DNA of 64,000 bases from Paucibacter sp963740455 (lineage in GTDB: Bacteria > Pseudomonadota > Gammaproteobacteria > Burkholderiales > Burkholderiaceae_C): the NCBI GenBank assembly GCA_963740455.1, contig CAVUEF010000015.1:1-64000 (forward strand), written 5' to 3'. Positions 44,140 to 52,455 of this stretch are shown here, one piece after another; positions within the stretch are counted from its first letter, which is position 1; each line of letters opens with the position of its first letter. A model generated the notes under the pieces. It ran no database searches and had not been told where the DNA came from. It was given only the letters and a program-made list of their open reading frames with translations. A program made the position numbers and the translations under genes.

Positions 44140-44784
44140 GTGCTTGCAAATTCTCGCCTCAGCCTCCTCTCAAACCCTGCTCTGCGCCGCCTTCGCGGCC
44201 TGGGCTTGGCCGTGGCGGTCGGGTGTTGTCTCAGTCCGACCTGGGCACAGCAAACCCCGGCTGTCGACCCCTTGACGCGTTTCCTGAATGAGCGCGGCAT
44301 CGACAGCGCAGCCGTCGCCCAGCACTCCAGCGCCTTCTTGCATCAGGTTCGCGACACCACGTCGGACATGGTGCTGTCGGCCATGAACTTTCTCGGTGTG
44401 CCCTACCGGCGCGGTGGCAGCACGGCCGAAGAGGGCTTCGACTGCAGCGGCTTCACGCGCCGTATTTTTGAGCTCAGCCTGGGCTTGGTGCTGCCACGCC
44501 GTGCCGACGAGCAGGCCAAGGACGGCGCGCTGACCAGTGTCAGGCGCGAAGAGCTCAAGCCAGGCGACCTGGTGTTCTTCAACACCTTGCGCCGCACTTT
44601 TTCGCATGTGGGCATTTATGTCGGCGAGGGCAAGTTCATCCATTCGCCGCACACCGGCGCAGCCGTGCGTGTGGACGACATGCGCGAGGCCTATTGGAAC
44701 AAGCGTTTCACTGGCGCGCGCCGTGCCAAGACCGCGTCGGCCGCTGAGCTGATCAGCGCCGACCCGATGCCGGCCCTGCGCTGA
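44140..44784 (+). CDS. C40-family (NlpC/P60) cell-wall peptidase, exported
   Basis: 214 residues. NlpC/P60 enzymes cut gamma-D-Glu-meso-DAP linkages in peptidoglycan. The catalytic triad is complete: C102 in GFDCSGFTRRIFE, H156 in FSHVGIYVG and H168 in FIHSPHTGAAV. A hydrophobic N-terminal stretch (LRGLGLAVAVGCCLSPTWAQ) acts as signal peptide; the two cysteines there could make it a lipoprotein, although the lipobox is not good. The GTG at 44140 is the only start that keeps the signal sequence. It is preceded by a good promoter but no ribosome site. Confidence 0.87.
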   Translation: MLANSRLSLLSNPALRRLRGLGLAVAVGCCLSPTWAQQTPAVDPLTRFLNERGIDSAAVAQHSSAFLHQVRDTTSDMVLSAMNFLGVPYRRGGSTAEEGFDCSGFTRRIFELSLGLVLPRRADEQAKDGALTSVRREELKPGDLVFFNTLRRTFSHVGIYVGEGKFIHSPHTGAAVRVDDMREAYWNKRFTGARRAKTASAAELISADPMPALR

Positions 44785-44812
44785 AAACACCGCCGCTGCC
44801 GCCTCGACATGC

Positions 44813-44842
44813 GCGGGGCGAAACGTCGCCGTCCCGCCCCGC
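44813..44842. terminator. Bidirectional terminator-like hairpin
   Basis: GCGGGGCG (44813-44820) pairs with CGCCCCGC (44835-44842) around a 14-nt loop. It lies midway between the converging ends of the NlpC/P60 gene and the binding-protein gene. There is no long T-run on either side. Confidence 0.45.
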
Positions 44843-44863
44843 TCTCATCTGACCAAACAAGGT

Positions 44864-46009
44864 TCAGGGCATGTAGTGCCAGGCGCCATTGACGATCTTC
44901 ACCATCACGCGGGCGCGCTGGTCCAGCCCCAGATGGTCAGTCGGCGTCATATTGAACACGCCGTGAGCACCGGCCATTTCCTTGATGCCTTCGAGCGCAT
45001 CGCGCAACGCAGCGCGGAACGCGGGCGTACCGGGTTGGGCCGTCTTCAGCGCCACCGGAATGGCACGTTCCAGCAGATGTCCGGCGTCCCAGGCGTGGCC
45101 GCCAAAGGTGCTGACCGAGCCTTTGCCGAATGCCGCTTCATACGCGGCGATGAACTCCAGCGCGCTCTTGCGAACCGGGTGGCTGGCGGGCAATTGGCTG
45201 GCCACCAGCACCGGGCCTGCGGGCAAGACTGTGCCTTCCACGTCCTTGCCGCCGACGCGCAGGAAGTCGTTGTTCGCCACGCCGTGGGTCTGGTAATACT
45301 TGCCCGCATAGCCACGCTCCTTGAGCGTCTTTTGCGGCAGCACGGCGGGCGTGCCCGAGGCGGCGATCAGCACGGCGTCAGGATTGGCAGCGACGATCTT
45401 GAGCACCTGACCGGTCACCGAGGTATCGGTGCGGTTGAAGCGCTCGTTGGCCACGATCTGCAGGCCCTTGGTGGCGGCGATCTTCGAGAACTCGGCGTAC
45501 CAGCCTTCACCATAACCGTCGGCAAATCCGATGAAGCCGGCCGTCTTGACGCCGTTTGCCATCATGTGCTCGATGATGGCCAGCGCCATCATGCTGTCGT
45601 TCTGCGGCGTCTTGAAAACCCAGTGCCGCTTGGCGTCCATCGGCTCGACGATGCGCGCTGATGCGGCCATCGACACCATGGGCGTTTGCGCTTCCGCGAC
45701 GGTGTCTATCATGGCCAGCGAATTGGGCGTGATGGTCGAGCCGAGAATCACATCGACCTTGCTCTCGGTGATGAGCTTGCGGGTGTTGGCCACTGCAGCG
45801 GTGGTGTCGGAGGCATCGTCAAGCACGATGTAGTTGATTTTCTGACCCGCAATCGTGGTGGGCAGCAAACTGATGGTGTTCTTCTCCGGAATTCCCAGTG
45901 AAGCCGCAGGCCCGGTGGTGGACAAGATCACGCCCACATTGATGTCGGCTTGCGCAACAAAGGCTGCGCACAGGGCCGCAAGGGCCAGCAAATACTTGGT
46001 AGTTTTCAT
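44864..46009 (-). CDS. Periplasmic ligand-binding protein of a branched-chain amino acid-type ABC transporter
   Basis: 381 residues. The signal peptide is MKTTKYLLALAALCAAFVAQ with cleavage after QA, then DINVGVILSTTGPAASLGIP, the start of a Leu/Ile/Val-type binding protein (Peripla_BP_6). Such proteins also bind aromatic acids. It follows the paa regulator by 48 nt in the same orientation, with no permease or ATPase genes alongside, so it may deliver phenylacetate or a related acid to a transporter encoded elsewhere. The substrate assignment is inference from position. Confidence 0.87.
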   Translation of the reverse strand: MKTTKYLLALAALCAAFVAQADINVGVILSTTGPAASLGIPEKNTISLLPTTIAGQKINYIVLDDASDTTAAVANTRKLITESKVDVILGSTITPNSLAMIDTVAEAQTPMVSMAASARIVEPMDAKRHWVFKTPQNDSMMALAIIEHMMANGVKTAGFIGFADGYGEGWYAEFSKIAATKGLQIVANERFNRTDTSVTGQVLKIVAANPDAVLIAASGTPAVLPQKTLKERGYAGKYYQTHGVANNDFLRVGGKDVEGTVLPAGPVLVASQLPASHPVRKSALEFIAAYEAAFGKGSVSTFGGHAWDAGHLLERAIPVALKTAQPGTPAFRAALRDALEGIKEMAGAHGVFNMTPTDHLGLDQRARVMVKIVNGAWHYMP

Positions 46010-46057
46010 CGTCTTCGTCTCCTGTTGTGGTGGTGGAAATACTTTGAAAAACGGGAA

Positions 46058-46708
46058 TCAAGTTCGGTCGACCGCGGCCAACTCGGGTTTGGGCAAGGGC
46101 GTGACGCCGACCGCCGCTATGCCGCCAAAGAACAAGTCGGACACCACGGGTGCCATCGCGTCATAAGTCAGCTCGCCATCGGCTTTCAGCCAGGTGAACA
46201 TCCAGTTGATCATGCCGAACAGCAGCATGGTGAGCGGCTTGTGCAATTGCGCCGTCGCAAGCTCGGGGCGCACTGCAGCCAGCGCGTTGGCGAATGCGGT
46301 CACGACGCGGCGTTCGAGGTCGAGCACACGCTTGCGGTCCGCGTCGTTCAGGAACTTGACGTCTTCGGTGAGCACGCGGTGATAGTGCTGGGCATGCGAA
46401 TACTCGCGCACGAAACTCGTGATCAGCGTGCGCAGTCTTGCCTCGGGCGACAAGGGCGTCGCCTGCGCCTGCGCGTAGACCTCATCGATCAGCGCCGCCA
46501 GCCGCGTCACATGTCCCTCGGCAATCAGCACCAGCAACTCGTACTTGTCGCGAACATAGTGATACAGCGTCGGTTTGGAAAGCCCGCTGGCACGCGCCAC
46601 TTCGTTCATCGACGTGCCCGAATAGCCGTGGCGCGCAAACAGCTCGGCGGCGCGACGCACGATCTCGTCGCGTTGAGACTCAAACCCGGAGGCGCGTCCG
46701 CGTGCCAT
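46058..46708 (-). CDS. paaR: TetR-family regulator of the phenylacetate cluster (PaaR-like)
   Basis: 216 residues. The N-terminal HTH is EIVRRAAELFARHGYSGTSM followed by NEVARASGLSKPTLYHYVRD, typical of TetR/AcrR; the C-terminal ligand domain belongs to the group found in betaproteobacterial paa clusters, which replace the GntR-type PaaX and respond to phenylacetyl-CoA. It starts 12 nt downstream of paaE, inside the operon, so it is probably autoregulated. The palindrome ACCGACCGGTCGGT at 53301 is its likely target. The gene symbol is inferred from context; the family is certain. Confidence 0.8.
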   Translation of the reverse strand: MARGRASGFESQRDEIVRRAAELFARHGYSGTSMNEVARASGLSKPTLYHYVRDKYELLVLIAEGHVTRLAALIDEVYAQAQATPLSPEARLRTLITSFVREYSHAQHYHRVLTEDVKFLNDADRKRVLDLERRVVTAFANALAAVRPELATAQLHKPLTMLLFGMINWMFTWLKADGELTYDAMAPVVSDLFFGGIAAVGVTPLPKPELAAVDRT

Positions 46709-46720
46709 GGCGGTCAGTCG

Positions 46721-47800
46721 TCAACGTTCGTCATACGAGATCACCACCCGTGGCGTCAGCGCGTGCGCCTGGCACGCGAGGATGAAGCCGGCATCGACTT
46801 CGTGCGGCTCAAGCGCGAAGTTCTTGTCCATGCGCACCTCGCCCTCCAGCAGCTTGCAGCGGCAAGTCGAGCACACCCCGCTCTTGCACGAAAACGGCAG
46901 CTCCAGCCCCGCGCGCAAGGCCGCGTCCAGGATGCTGGGGTCGTCTCTGCCGAATTCGATGTCGCGCGACAGGCCATCGCGAATCACGACCACGGTCGCG
47001 CTCTGGGCGTCGCTCGCGCGTACCTCGTGCGGCGCGGGTTTGCCCGCCAGCATCTCGGGCGTGCCGAAGCGCTCGATGTGAATGCGCTCGTACGCCACCC
47101 CTGCGGCGAGCAGCGCGGCTTGGGCTTCGTCATTCATCTGGTAGGGGCCGCAGACAAAGGCGTGATCGATGCCGGCAGGCGCAATCAGCGCCTCCAGAAA
47201 CTGCGCAATCTTGGCGCGGTTCAAGACGCCTTCCAGCAGCGGCGCATCGACTGTCTCGTCGCTGAACACATGATGCAGCGCCAGGCGCGTGAGATAGCGG
47301 TTCTTCAGATCCTCGAGCTCTTCCTTGAACATGGTCGAGGCCTGGCGCCGATTGCCGTAGATCAGCGTGAAGCGGCTGCCGCTCTCGCGCGCCAGCACCG
47401 TCTTCATGATGGACAGAATCGGCGTGATGCCCGAGCCGCCGGCAATGCCCAGGAAGTGGCGCTTGGCCTTGGCGTCCACCGGAACGAAGAAATGGCCCTG
47501 CGGCGGAAAGACCTGAACCCGGTCGCCAGCCCGGAGCTCGGTGTTGATCCAGTTCGAGAACCTGCCGCCCTTGACACGGCGCACACCGACGCGCAGCTCA
47601 TCATCGTCGACGCCGGCGCAGATCGAGTAGGAGCGGCGCAGGTCTTCGCCGTTCACCTCGGCGCGCAGGGTCAGGTATTGGCCCTGGGTGAACTGGAATA
47701 TTTGTCCGAGCTCGACGGGCACGTCGAAGCTGACGATGACCGCTTCGTCAGTGTCGGGTCGCACCTCGCGCACGCGCAGCCAGTGGAAATGCAGGCTCAT
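46721..47800 (-). CDS. paaE: Phenylacetyl-CoA epoxidase reductase PaaE
   Basis: 359 residues. PaaE passes electrons from NADPH through FAD and a plant-type [2Fe-2S] cluster to the PaaA diiron site. FAD motif RRSYSICAGV; NAD(P) motif FLGIAGGSGITPILSIM; CGPYQMNDEA; C-terminal ferredoxin with C305, C310, C313 (LPFSCKSGVCSTCRC) and C343 (FILACQAHA). FAD-NAD module first and ferredoxin last, as in E. coli PaaE. It follows paaD by 12 nt. Confidence 0.95.
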   Translation of the reverse strand: MSLHFHWLRVREVRPDTDEAVIVSFDVPVELGQIFQFTQGQYLTLRAEVNGEDLRRSYSICAGVDDDELRVGVRRVKGGRFSNWINTELRAGDRVQVFPPQGHFFVPVDAKAKRHFLGIAGGSGITPILSIMKTVLARESGSRFTLIYGNRRQASTMFKEELEDLKNRYLTRLALHHVFSDETVDAPLLEGVLNRAKIAQFLEALIAPAGIDHAFVCGPYQMNDEAQAALLAAGVAYERIHIERFGTPEMLAGKPAPHEVRASDAQSATVVVIRDGLSRDIEFGRDDPSILDAALRAGLELPFSCKSGVCSTCRCKLLEGEVRMDKNFALEPHEVDAGFILACQAHALTPRVVISYDER

Positions 47801-47812
47801 GATTTGTCGGGC

Positions 47813-48337
47813 TCAGATCGGTTTGAAGTGTTCGAACGGTTCGAGGCAAGCAAGGCAGCGGTGCAGCGCCTTGCACGGCGTCGAGCCGAATGCCGAGAGC
47901 AGCTCGGTATGTTCGCTGCCGCAGCGCGGGCAGGTGAGCCGTATTGACGCGTCGCGGCGCACCAGCCGGATCGGCTGCGCCTGCTCAGGCAGCACCGGGC
48001 CGGGCGGCGCGATGCCATAGGCCTTGAGCTTGGCGCGGCCCTCTTCGCTGATCCAGTCGGTGGTCCAGGCCGGCGCGCGCTGCAAGGTGACGGCGACCTC
48101 GCCAAACGCCGCCAGCGCCGCGCGCACATCGTTTTGGATCAGCTCGGTGGCCGGGCAGCCCGAATAGGTCGGCGTCAGCACCACCTCCAACCCGCCGGCG
48201 GTCTCGCGCAGATCGCGCACGATGCCGAGTTCCACCAGCGAGATCACCGGCACTTCCGGGTCGGGAATCTGGCGCAACACCTCCCATGCCGCTTCGAGGC
48301 GGCCGCAGGCGTTGCTGAGCGGGTTGGACTGCATCAT
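47813..48337 (-). CDS. paaD: Phenylacetyl-CoA epoxidase maturation protein PaaD
   Basis: 174 residues. The N-terminal MIP18/DUF59 domain has LRQIPDPEVPVISLVELGIV and LTPTYSGCPATELIQNDV; the C-terminal zinc-ribbon-like part has CPRCGSEHTELLSAFGSTPC and CLACLEPFEHFK. PaaD is needed for epoxidase activity, probably for metal-centre assembly, but is not part of the purified complex. Two ATG codons (48337 and 48334) open the frame. It starts 5 nt from the end of paaC. Confidence 0.94.
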   Translation of the reverse strand: MMQSNPLSNACGRLEAAWEVLRQIPDPEVPVISLVELGIVRDLRETAGGLEVVLTPTYSGCPATELIQNDVRAALAAFGEVAVTLQRAPAWTTDWISEEGRAKLKAYGIAPPGPVLPEQAQPIRLVRRDASIRLTCPRCGSEHTELLSAFGSTPCKALHRCLACLEPFEHFKPI

Positions 48338-48341
48338 CGCT

Positions 48342-49133
48342 TTACCAGACGCCGCCCGGATAGGCGCGCTGCAGGTATTGCATCTCGGCCAGCAGATGGC
48401 CCATGTGCTCGCTGTGCACGCCGCAGCGGCCGGCTGAAATGAAAGCGTTGGCCTTGGGCTGAGGCAGTCCGGCCTCTAGCAGGATTTCGTCCATCACGGC
48501 GGCCCAAGCGGGCTTGAGCTCGCTCCAGGCCGGACCCAGGCCGCTGGCCACCGCGGCGGCGTCCACCGCATCGTCGACGAAGAGCTCGTTGAAATAGGGC
48601 CAGAGCTGGTTCAGCGCAGCTTTCATGCGCGCCTTGGACACATCGCTGCCATCCCCCAGCCGCACCACCCAGTCGGCCGCGTGCTGGCGCTGGTAACGCG
48701 CCTCCTTGACCGCCTTGGCGGCGATAGCTGCCACCTCGGTGTCGCTGGACGATTGCAGCCGCTCCCAGATCAAGTCCAGCCAGCTCGCCACCGCAAAGTT
48801 GCGCAGCACCGTGAATGCGAAGTCGCCTGGCCGCGTTGGCCCGTTGGGCAGCTCCATCAACACCGGATTGAAGTACTGGCGCTCGTCGCGCAGAAAAGCG
48901 AGCTGATCCTCATCATGGCCTTGGCCGTCGAGTTCGCCGACGCGCGTCAGCAGACCACGCGCCTGGCCGATCAGGTCGAGCGCCATATTCGCGAGTGCCA
49001 AGTCTTCCTCGAGAATGGGGCCGTGCCCGCACCACTCGCCCAGGCGCTGCGACAGCACCAGGCAACTGTCGGCCAGCCGCAGCAGGTAGTGCACTGCGGG
49101 GCTGTCGCCGACCTTGATCGATTGTTGAGACAT
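48342..49133 (-). CDS. paaC: Phenylacetyl-CoA epoxidase structural subunit PaaC
   Basis: 263 residues. PaaC is a ferritin-like protein without metal ligands that pairs with PaaA in the core heterodimer. Recognised by AVHYLLRLADSCLVLSQRLG, then LANMALDLIGQARGLL, and DEILLEAGLPQPKANAFISA near the end. It begins 170 bp after paaB, the widest gap inside the operon; that gap carries a perfect hairpin (49214-49233). Confidence 0.94.
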   Translation of the reverse strand: MSQQSIKVGDSPAVHYLLRLADSCLVLSQRLGEWCGHGPILEEDLALANMALDLIGQARGLLTRVGELDGQGHDEDQLAFLRDERQYFNPVLMELPNGPTRPGDFAFTVLRNFAVASWLDLIWERLQSSSDTEVAAIAAKAVKEARYQRQHAADWVVRLGDGSDVSKARMKAALNQLWPYFNELFVDDAVDAAAVASGLGPAWSELKPAWAAVMDEILLEAGLPQPKANAFISAGRCGVHSEHMGHLLAEMQYLQRAYPGGVW

Positions 49134-49213
49134 TGGAGCTCCAGGCTCGATGGTTCAGGGGAGACGCGGCCGAGCGGGCGGGCAGCGGCGCGGCAGGCTA
49201 GGCGCAAAGCACA

Positions 49214-49233
49214 GCAATACCGAGTGGTATTGC
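49214..49233 (-). other. Intercistronic hairpin between paaB and paaC
   Basis: GCAATACC-GAGT-GGTATTGC is a perfect 8-bp stem with a 4-nt loop in the 170-bp gap between paaB and paaC. There is no T-run, so it is more likely an mRNA processing or stability element, or a small palindromic repeat, than a terminator. Confidence 0.6.
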
Positions 49234-49303
49234 GAGCATTTGCAACAACGCATGGCGCGTCGAGGCACGCTCGAGCGGGTGGGGATCTCCTGAAACATCG
49301 GGC

Positions 49304-49612
49304 CTATATATGGTTCACGGATTCGGGCAGCTGATAGAAGCTCGGATGGCGGTAGACCTTGTCCTCCATCGGGTCGAACAACATGCTTTTCTCGCCCGGA
49401 TCGGATGCCACGATCTGGCTCGACGGCACGACCCAGATACTGACGCCCTCCTGGCGCCGCGTGTAGACGTCGCGCGCGAGCTGGATCGCCATCTTCGCGT
49501 CGGCGGCATGCAGGCTGCCGCAATGCTTGTGGTCGAGCCCGGCCTTGCTGCGCACGAAGACTTCCCACAGCGGCCACTCGGCGTTGGGGACGGGGGTTTT
49601 GGCGTCGCTCAT
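49304..49612 (-). CDS. paaB: Phenylacetyl-CoA epoxidase subunit PaaB
   Basis: 102 residues. PaaB links PaaAC dimers in the epoxidase. WPLWEVFVRSKAGLDHKHCG, SLHAADAKMAIQLARDVYTR and GVSIWVVPSSQIVASDPGEK are all characteristic. It follows paaA by 16 nt. Length matches the E. coli subunit. Confidence 0.95.
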   Translation of the reverse strand: MSDAKTPVPNAEWPLWEVFVRSKAGLDHKHCGSLHAADAKMAIQLARDVYTRRQEGVSIWVVPSSQIVASDPGEKSMLFDPMEDKVYRHPSFYQLPESVNHI

Positions 49613-49628
49613 GATGGATTCCTATTGC

Positions 49629-50642
49629 TCAGGCCGGCTGGGCCTGGTTGGCTTGTTTGCTGGTTTGTTTGCGCGCATGGGCCAGCGCGGCTTCGCGCAC
49701 CCACGCGCCCTCTTCCCATGCCTTGACGCGAGTCGCCAGCCGCTCGCGGTTGCACGGGCCGTCGCCACCCACGACACGCCAGAACTCGGGCCAGTCGATC
49801 GCGCCAAAGTCGTAATGGCCGCGCGCCTCGTTCCAGCACAGATCGGGGTCGGGCACGCTCACGCCCAGCAGTTCGCCCTGAGGAATGGTCGCGTCGACGA
49901 ATTTCTGGCGCAGATCGTCGTTGGAGATGCGCTTGATGCCCCAGCGCATCGACTGCTCGGAATTGGGCGAATCCTGGTCGGCCGGGCCGAACATCATCAG
50001 CGCCGGCCACCACCAGCGGTTCACCGCGTCCTGCACCATGTCGCGTTGCTCGGGCGTGCCCTGTTGCATCATCACCAGCAGCGCTTCATAGCCCTGGCGC
50101 TGATGAAAACTCTCTTCGCGGCAGACGCGGATCATGGCGCGCGCATAAGGCGCATACGAGCAGCGGCACAACGGCACCTGGTTCATGATCGCTGCGCCAT
50201 CGACCAGCCAGCCGATCACTCCCATGTCGGCCCAGCTCAGCGTCGGGTAGTTGAAGATCGAGCTGTATTTGGCGCGGCCGCTGTGTAGTGCGTCGAGCAT
50301 TTGGTCGCGGCTCGTGCCCAAGGTCTCGGCCGCCGAGTACAGATACAGGCCGTGTCCGCCTTCGTCCTGCACCTTGGCCAGCAAAATCGCCTTGCGCTTG
50401 AGGGTGGGCGCGCGCGTGATCCAGTTGCCCTCGGGCAACATGCCGACGATTTCGGAGTGCGCGTGCTGGCTGATCTGGCGCACCAGCGTCTTGCGGTAGT
50501 GCTCGGGCATCCAGTCTTTGGCCTCGATGAATTCGCCCGCAGCGATGCGCGCCTCGAACGCGGCCTCCATGCGCGCCTCTTCAGCGCTGCTGGTCTTGGC
50601 ACCGGTGTCTTGCGGGCCGACGCTCATGGCTTGCGTATACAT
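49629..50642 (-). CDS. paaA: Phenylacetyl-CoA epoxidase catalytic subunit PaaA
   Basis: 337 residues. PaaA is the diiron oxygenase that makes ring-1,2-epoxyphenylacetyl-CoA. Iron-ligand motifs lie in KVQDEGGHGLYLYSAAETLG and CREESFHQRQGYEALLVMMQ (E-x-x-H pairs); NWITRAPTLKRKAILLAK and LPEGNWI are conserved. The last ~25 residues, rich in Lys/Gln/Ala, are longer than in E. coli. It is preceded by paaK (10 nt) and followed by paaB. Confidence 0.95.
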   Translation of the reverse strand: MYTQAMSVGPQDTGAKTSSAEEARMEAAFEARIAAGEFIEAKDWMPEHYRKTLVRQISQHAHSEIVGMLPEGNWITRAPTLKRKAILLAKVQDEGGHGLYLYSAAETLGTSRDQMLDALHSGRAKYSSIFNYPTLSWADMGVIGWLVDGAAIMNQVPLCRCSYAPYARAMIRVCREESFHQRQGYEALLVMMQQGTPEQRDMVQDAVNRWWWPALMMFGPADQDSPNSEQSMRWGIKRISNDDLRQKFVDATIPQGELLGVSVPDPDLCWNEARGHYDFGAIDWPEFWRVVGGDGPCNRERLATRVKAWEEGAWVREAALAHARKQTSKQANQAQPA

Positions 50643-50651
50643 AAGAGTTCC

Positions 50652-51974
50652 TCAGCGTGGCCGTTTGTCGATGACGCGGCGGGCCTTGCCCACCAGCGTG
50701 CGTTCGATCGAATCGGGCAGGCCGACATCCACCCGGGTCGAGACGCCGATCAAGGTCTTGATGCGGTGCTGCAGCGACAGCGCGATCGCTCTCACATCGG
50801 CGCCCAGCGCCGCCGGTTGCAGTTCGCAGCGCACCACGACTTCGTCGAGATGGCCCTCGCGCGACACGACGATCTGGTACTGGCCCGAGAGCTGCGGCTC
50901 TTGCAGCACCAACTCCTCGATCTGCGTGGGGAACATGTTGACGCCGCGGATGATCAGCATGTCGTCGCTGCGGCCGACGATCTTGCCCATGCGGCGCATG
51001 CTGCGCGAGGTCGGCGGCAGCAGCCGCGTGAGGTCGCGCGTGCGGTAGCGGATCATCGGCAGCGCCTGCTTGGTCAGCGAGGTGAAGACCAGTTCGCCCT
51101 CGGCGCTGCCCTTGGACGGGTCGTAGGGCAGCACTTCGCCGGTGTCGGGGTCGACGATCTCCGGGTAGAAATGGTCTTCCCAGACCACCGGGCCGTCCTT
51201 GCTTTCTATGCACTCGTTGGCAACACCTGGCCCCATCACCTCGGACAGGCCGTAGATGTCGACCGCGTCGATGTCGGCCTTGGCTTCGATCTCGCGGCGC
51301 ATCGCCTCGGTCCAGGGTTCGGCGCCGAAGATACCGATCCGCACCGACATCGCGCGCGCATCCAGCCCCTGGCGTTCGAACTCCTCGATGATCACCTGCA
51401 TATAGCTGGGCGTGACCATGATGATGTCGGGCTTGAAGTCCTGGATCAGCTGCACCTGCTTCTCGGTCTGGCCACCCGATATCGGGACCACCGTGCAGCC
51501 CAGGCGTTCGGCACCGTAGTGCGCGCCCAGACCCCCGGTGAAAAGCCCGTAACCGTAGGCGATCTGGACGATGTCGCCGCGGCGTCCGCCCGAGGCGCGA
51601 ATCGAGCGCGCCATCAGGCTGGCCCACATGTCGATGTCGGCCGCCGTGTAGCCCACCACCGTCGGTTTGCCCGTCGTGCCCGACGAGGCGTGGATGCGCA
51701 CGACTTGTTCGCGCGGCACGGCAAACAGGCCGAAGGGATAGTTGTCGCGCAAGTCCTTCTTCACCGTGAACGGGAATTTCGCGAGGTCCCCGAGCGTCTT
51801 CAAGTCATCCGGATGCACACCCTTGGCGTCGAAGGCCGCTCGGTAATGCGCGACATTGCGATAGGCATGCGCGAGCGACCACTTGAGACGGTCGAGCTGT
51901 AGCGCCTGCAACTCATCGAGGCTGGCTTTCTCTATCAGTTCGAGATCAGCGGGGGCGGGAAACTTGACCGGCAT
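50652..51974 (-). CDS. paaK: Phenylacetate--CoA ligase PaaK
   Basis: 440 residues. PaaK activates phenylacetate with ATP and CoA, the entry step of the pathway. The nucleotide loop is IHASSGTTGKPTVVGYTAAD; VDIYGLSEVMGPGVANECIE, VFTSLTKQALPMIRYRTRDL and KIVGRSDDMLIIRGVNMFPT are family signatures. It lies 6 nt after paaI and 10 nt before paaA, in one transcription unit. Confidence 0.96.
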   Translation of the reverse strand: MPVKFPAPADLELIEKASLDELQALQLDRLKWSLAHAYRNVAHYRAAFDAKGVHPDDLKTLGDLAKFPFTVKKDLRDNYPFGLFAVPREQVVRIHASSGTTGKPTVVGYTAADIDMWASLMARSIRASGGRRGDIVQIAYGYGLFTGGLGAHYGAERLGCTVVPISGGQTEKQVQLIQDFKPDIIMVTPSYMQVIIEEFERQGLDARAMSVRIGIFGAEPWTEAMRREIEAKADIDAVDIYGLSEVMGPGVANECIESKDGPVVWEDHFYPEIVDPDTGEVLPYDPSKGSAEGELVFTSLTKQALPMIRYRTRDLTRLLPPTSRSMRRMGKIVGRSDDMLIIRGVNMFPTQIEELVLQEPQLSGQYQIVVSREGHLDEVVVRCELQPAALGADVRAIALSLQHRIKTLIGVSTRVDVGLPDSIERTLVGKARRVIDKRPR

Positions 51975-51980
51975 GTGCTG

Positions 51981-52451
51981 CTACTCCTTCGTTACGGCGT
52001 TGACGGTGCCGGCAATCAGCACCACCGGTTTTCCCTTGATGCGGTAGGACTTGCCGCGGAACACCGCGATCAGCTCATTGCGCTGGTTGCTCACCGTGAT
52101 GTCGTAAACGCCGACGCGGCCGGTCAGCGAAACTTCGTGCGCCACGGCGCTGAGCCGGTCGCCCACGCGCGACGGCGCGACCAGATCGACTGAAAATCCC
52201 GAGGCCACCGTCATTTCGTTGTACGAGTTGCACGCGTAGGCAAAGGCCGTGTCGGCCAGCGTGGCGATGATGCCGCCATGGCAGGTCTCAAAGCCATTGA
52301 GCATGTCGGCGCGCACCGTCATGCGCAGCGTCGCGCTGCCCGGCCCGACGGCGCTGATCTGCATGCCCAGACCGATGGACGCCAGATCCTTGGCGAACAT
52401 GGCTTGGGCGACGGCCTCGGCGATTTCCTGAGGAGTCATGCTTGCTGTCAT
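51981..52451 (-). CDS. paaI: Phenylacetyl-CoA thioesterase PaaI (hotdog fold)
   Basis: 156 residues from ATG 52451; a second ATG at 52439 is possible. PaaI removes CoA from dead-end ring-hydroxylated intermediates to relieve CoA depletion. Hotdog motif NGFETCHGGIIATLADTAFA holds the catalytic aspartate, and VDLVAPSRVGDRLSAVAHEV is the second conserved strand region. The first ATG is 4 nt after the paaG stop codon and 6 nt before paaK on the other side. Confidence 0.92.
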   Translation of the reverse strand: MTASMTPQEIAEAVAQAMFAKDLASIGLGMQISAVGPGSATLRMTVRADMLNGFETCHGGIIATLADTAFAYACNSYNEMTVASGFSVDLVAPSRVGDRLSAVAHEVSLTGRVGVYDITVSNQRNELIAVFRGKSYRIKGKPVVLIAGTVNAVTKE

Positions 52452-52455
52452 CGCA

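Noticed and set aside
46065..46074. CGGTCGACCG palindrome near the end of the TetR gene, resembling the paa operator.
   Set aside because: It lies in coding sequence, is only 10 bp and lacks the ACCG-CGGT outer pairs. Probably chance.
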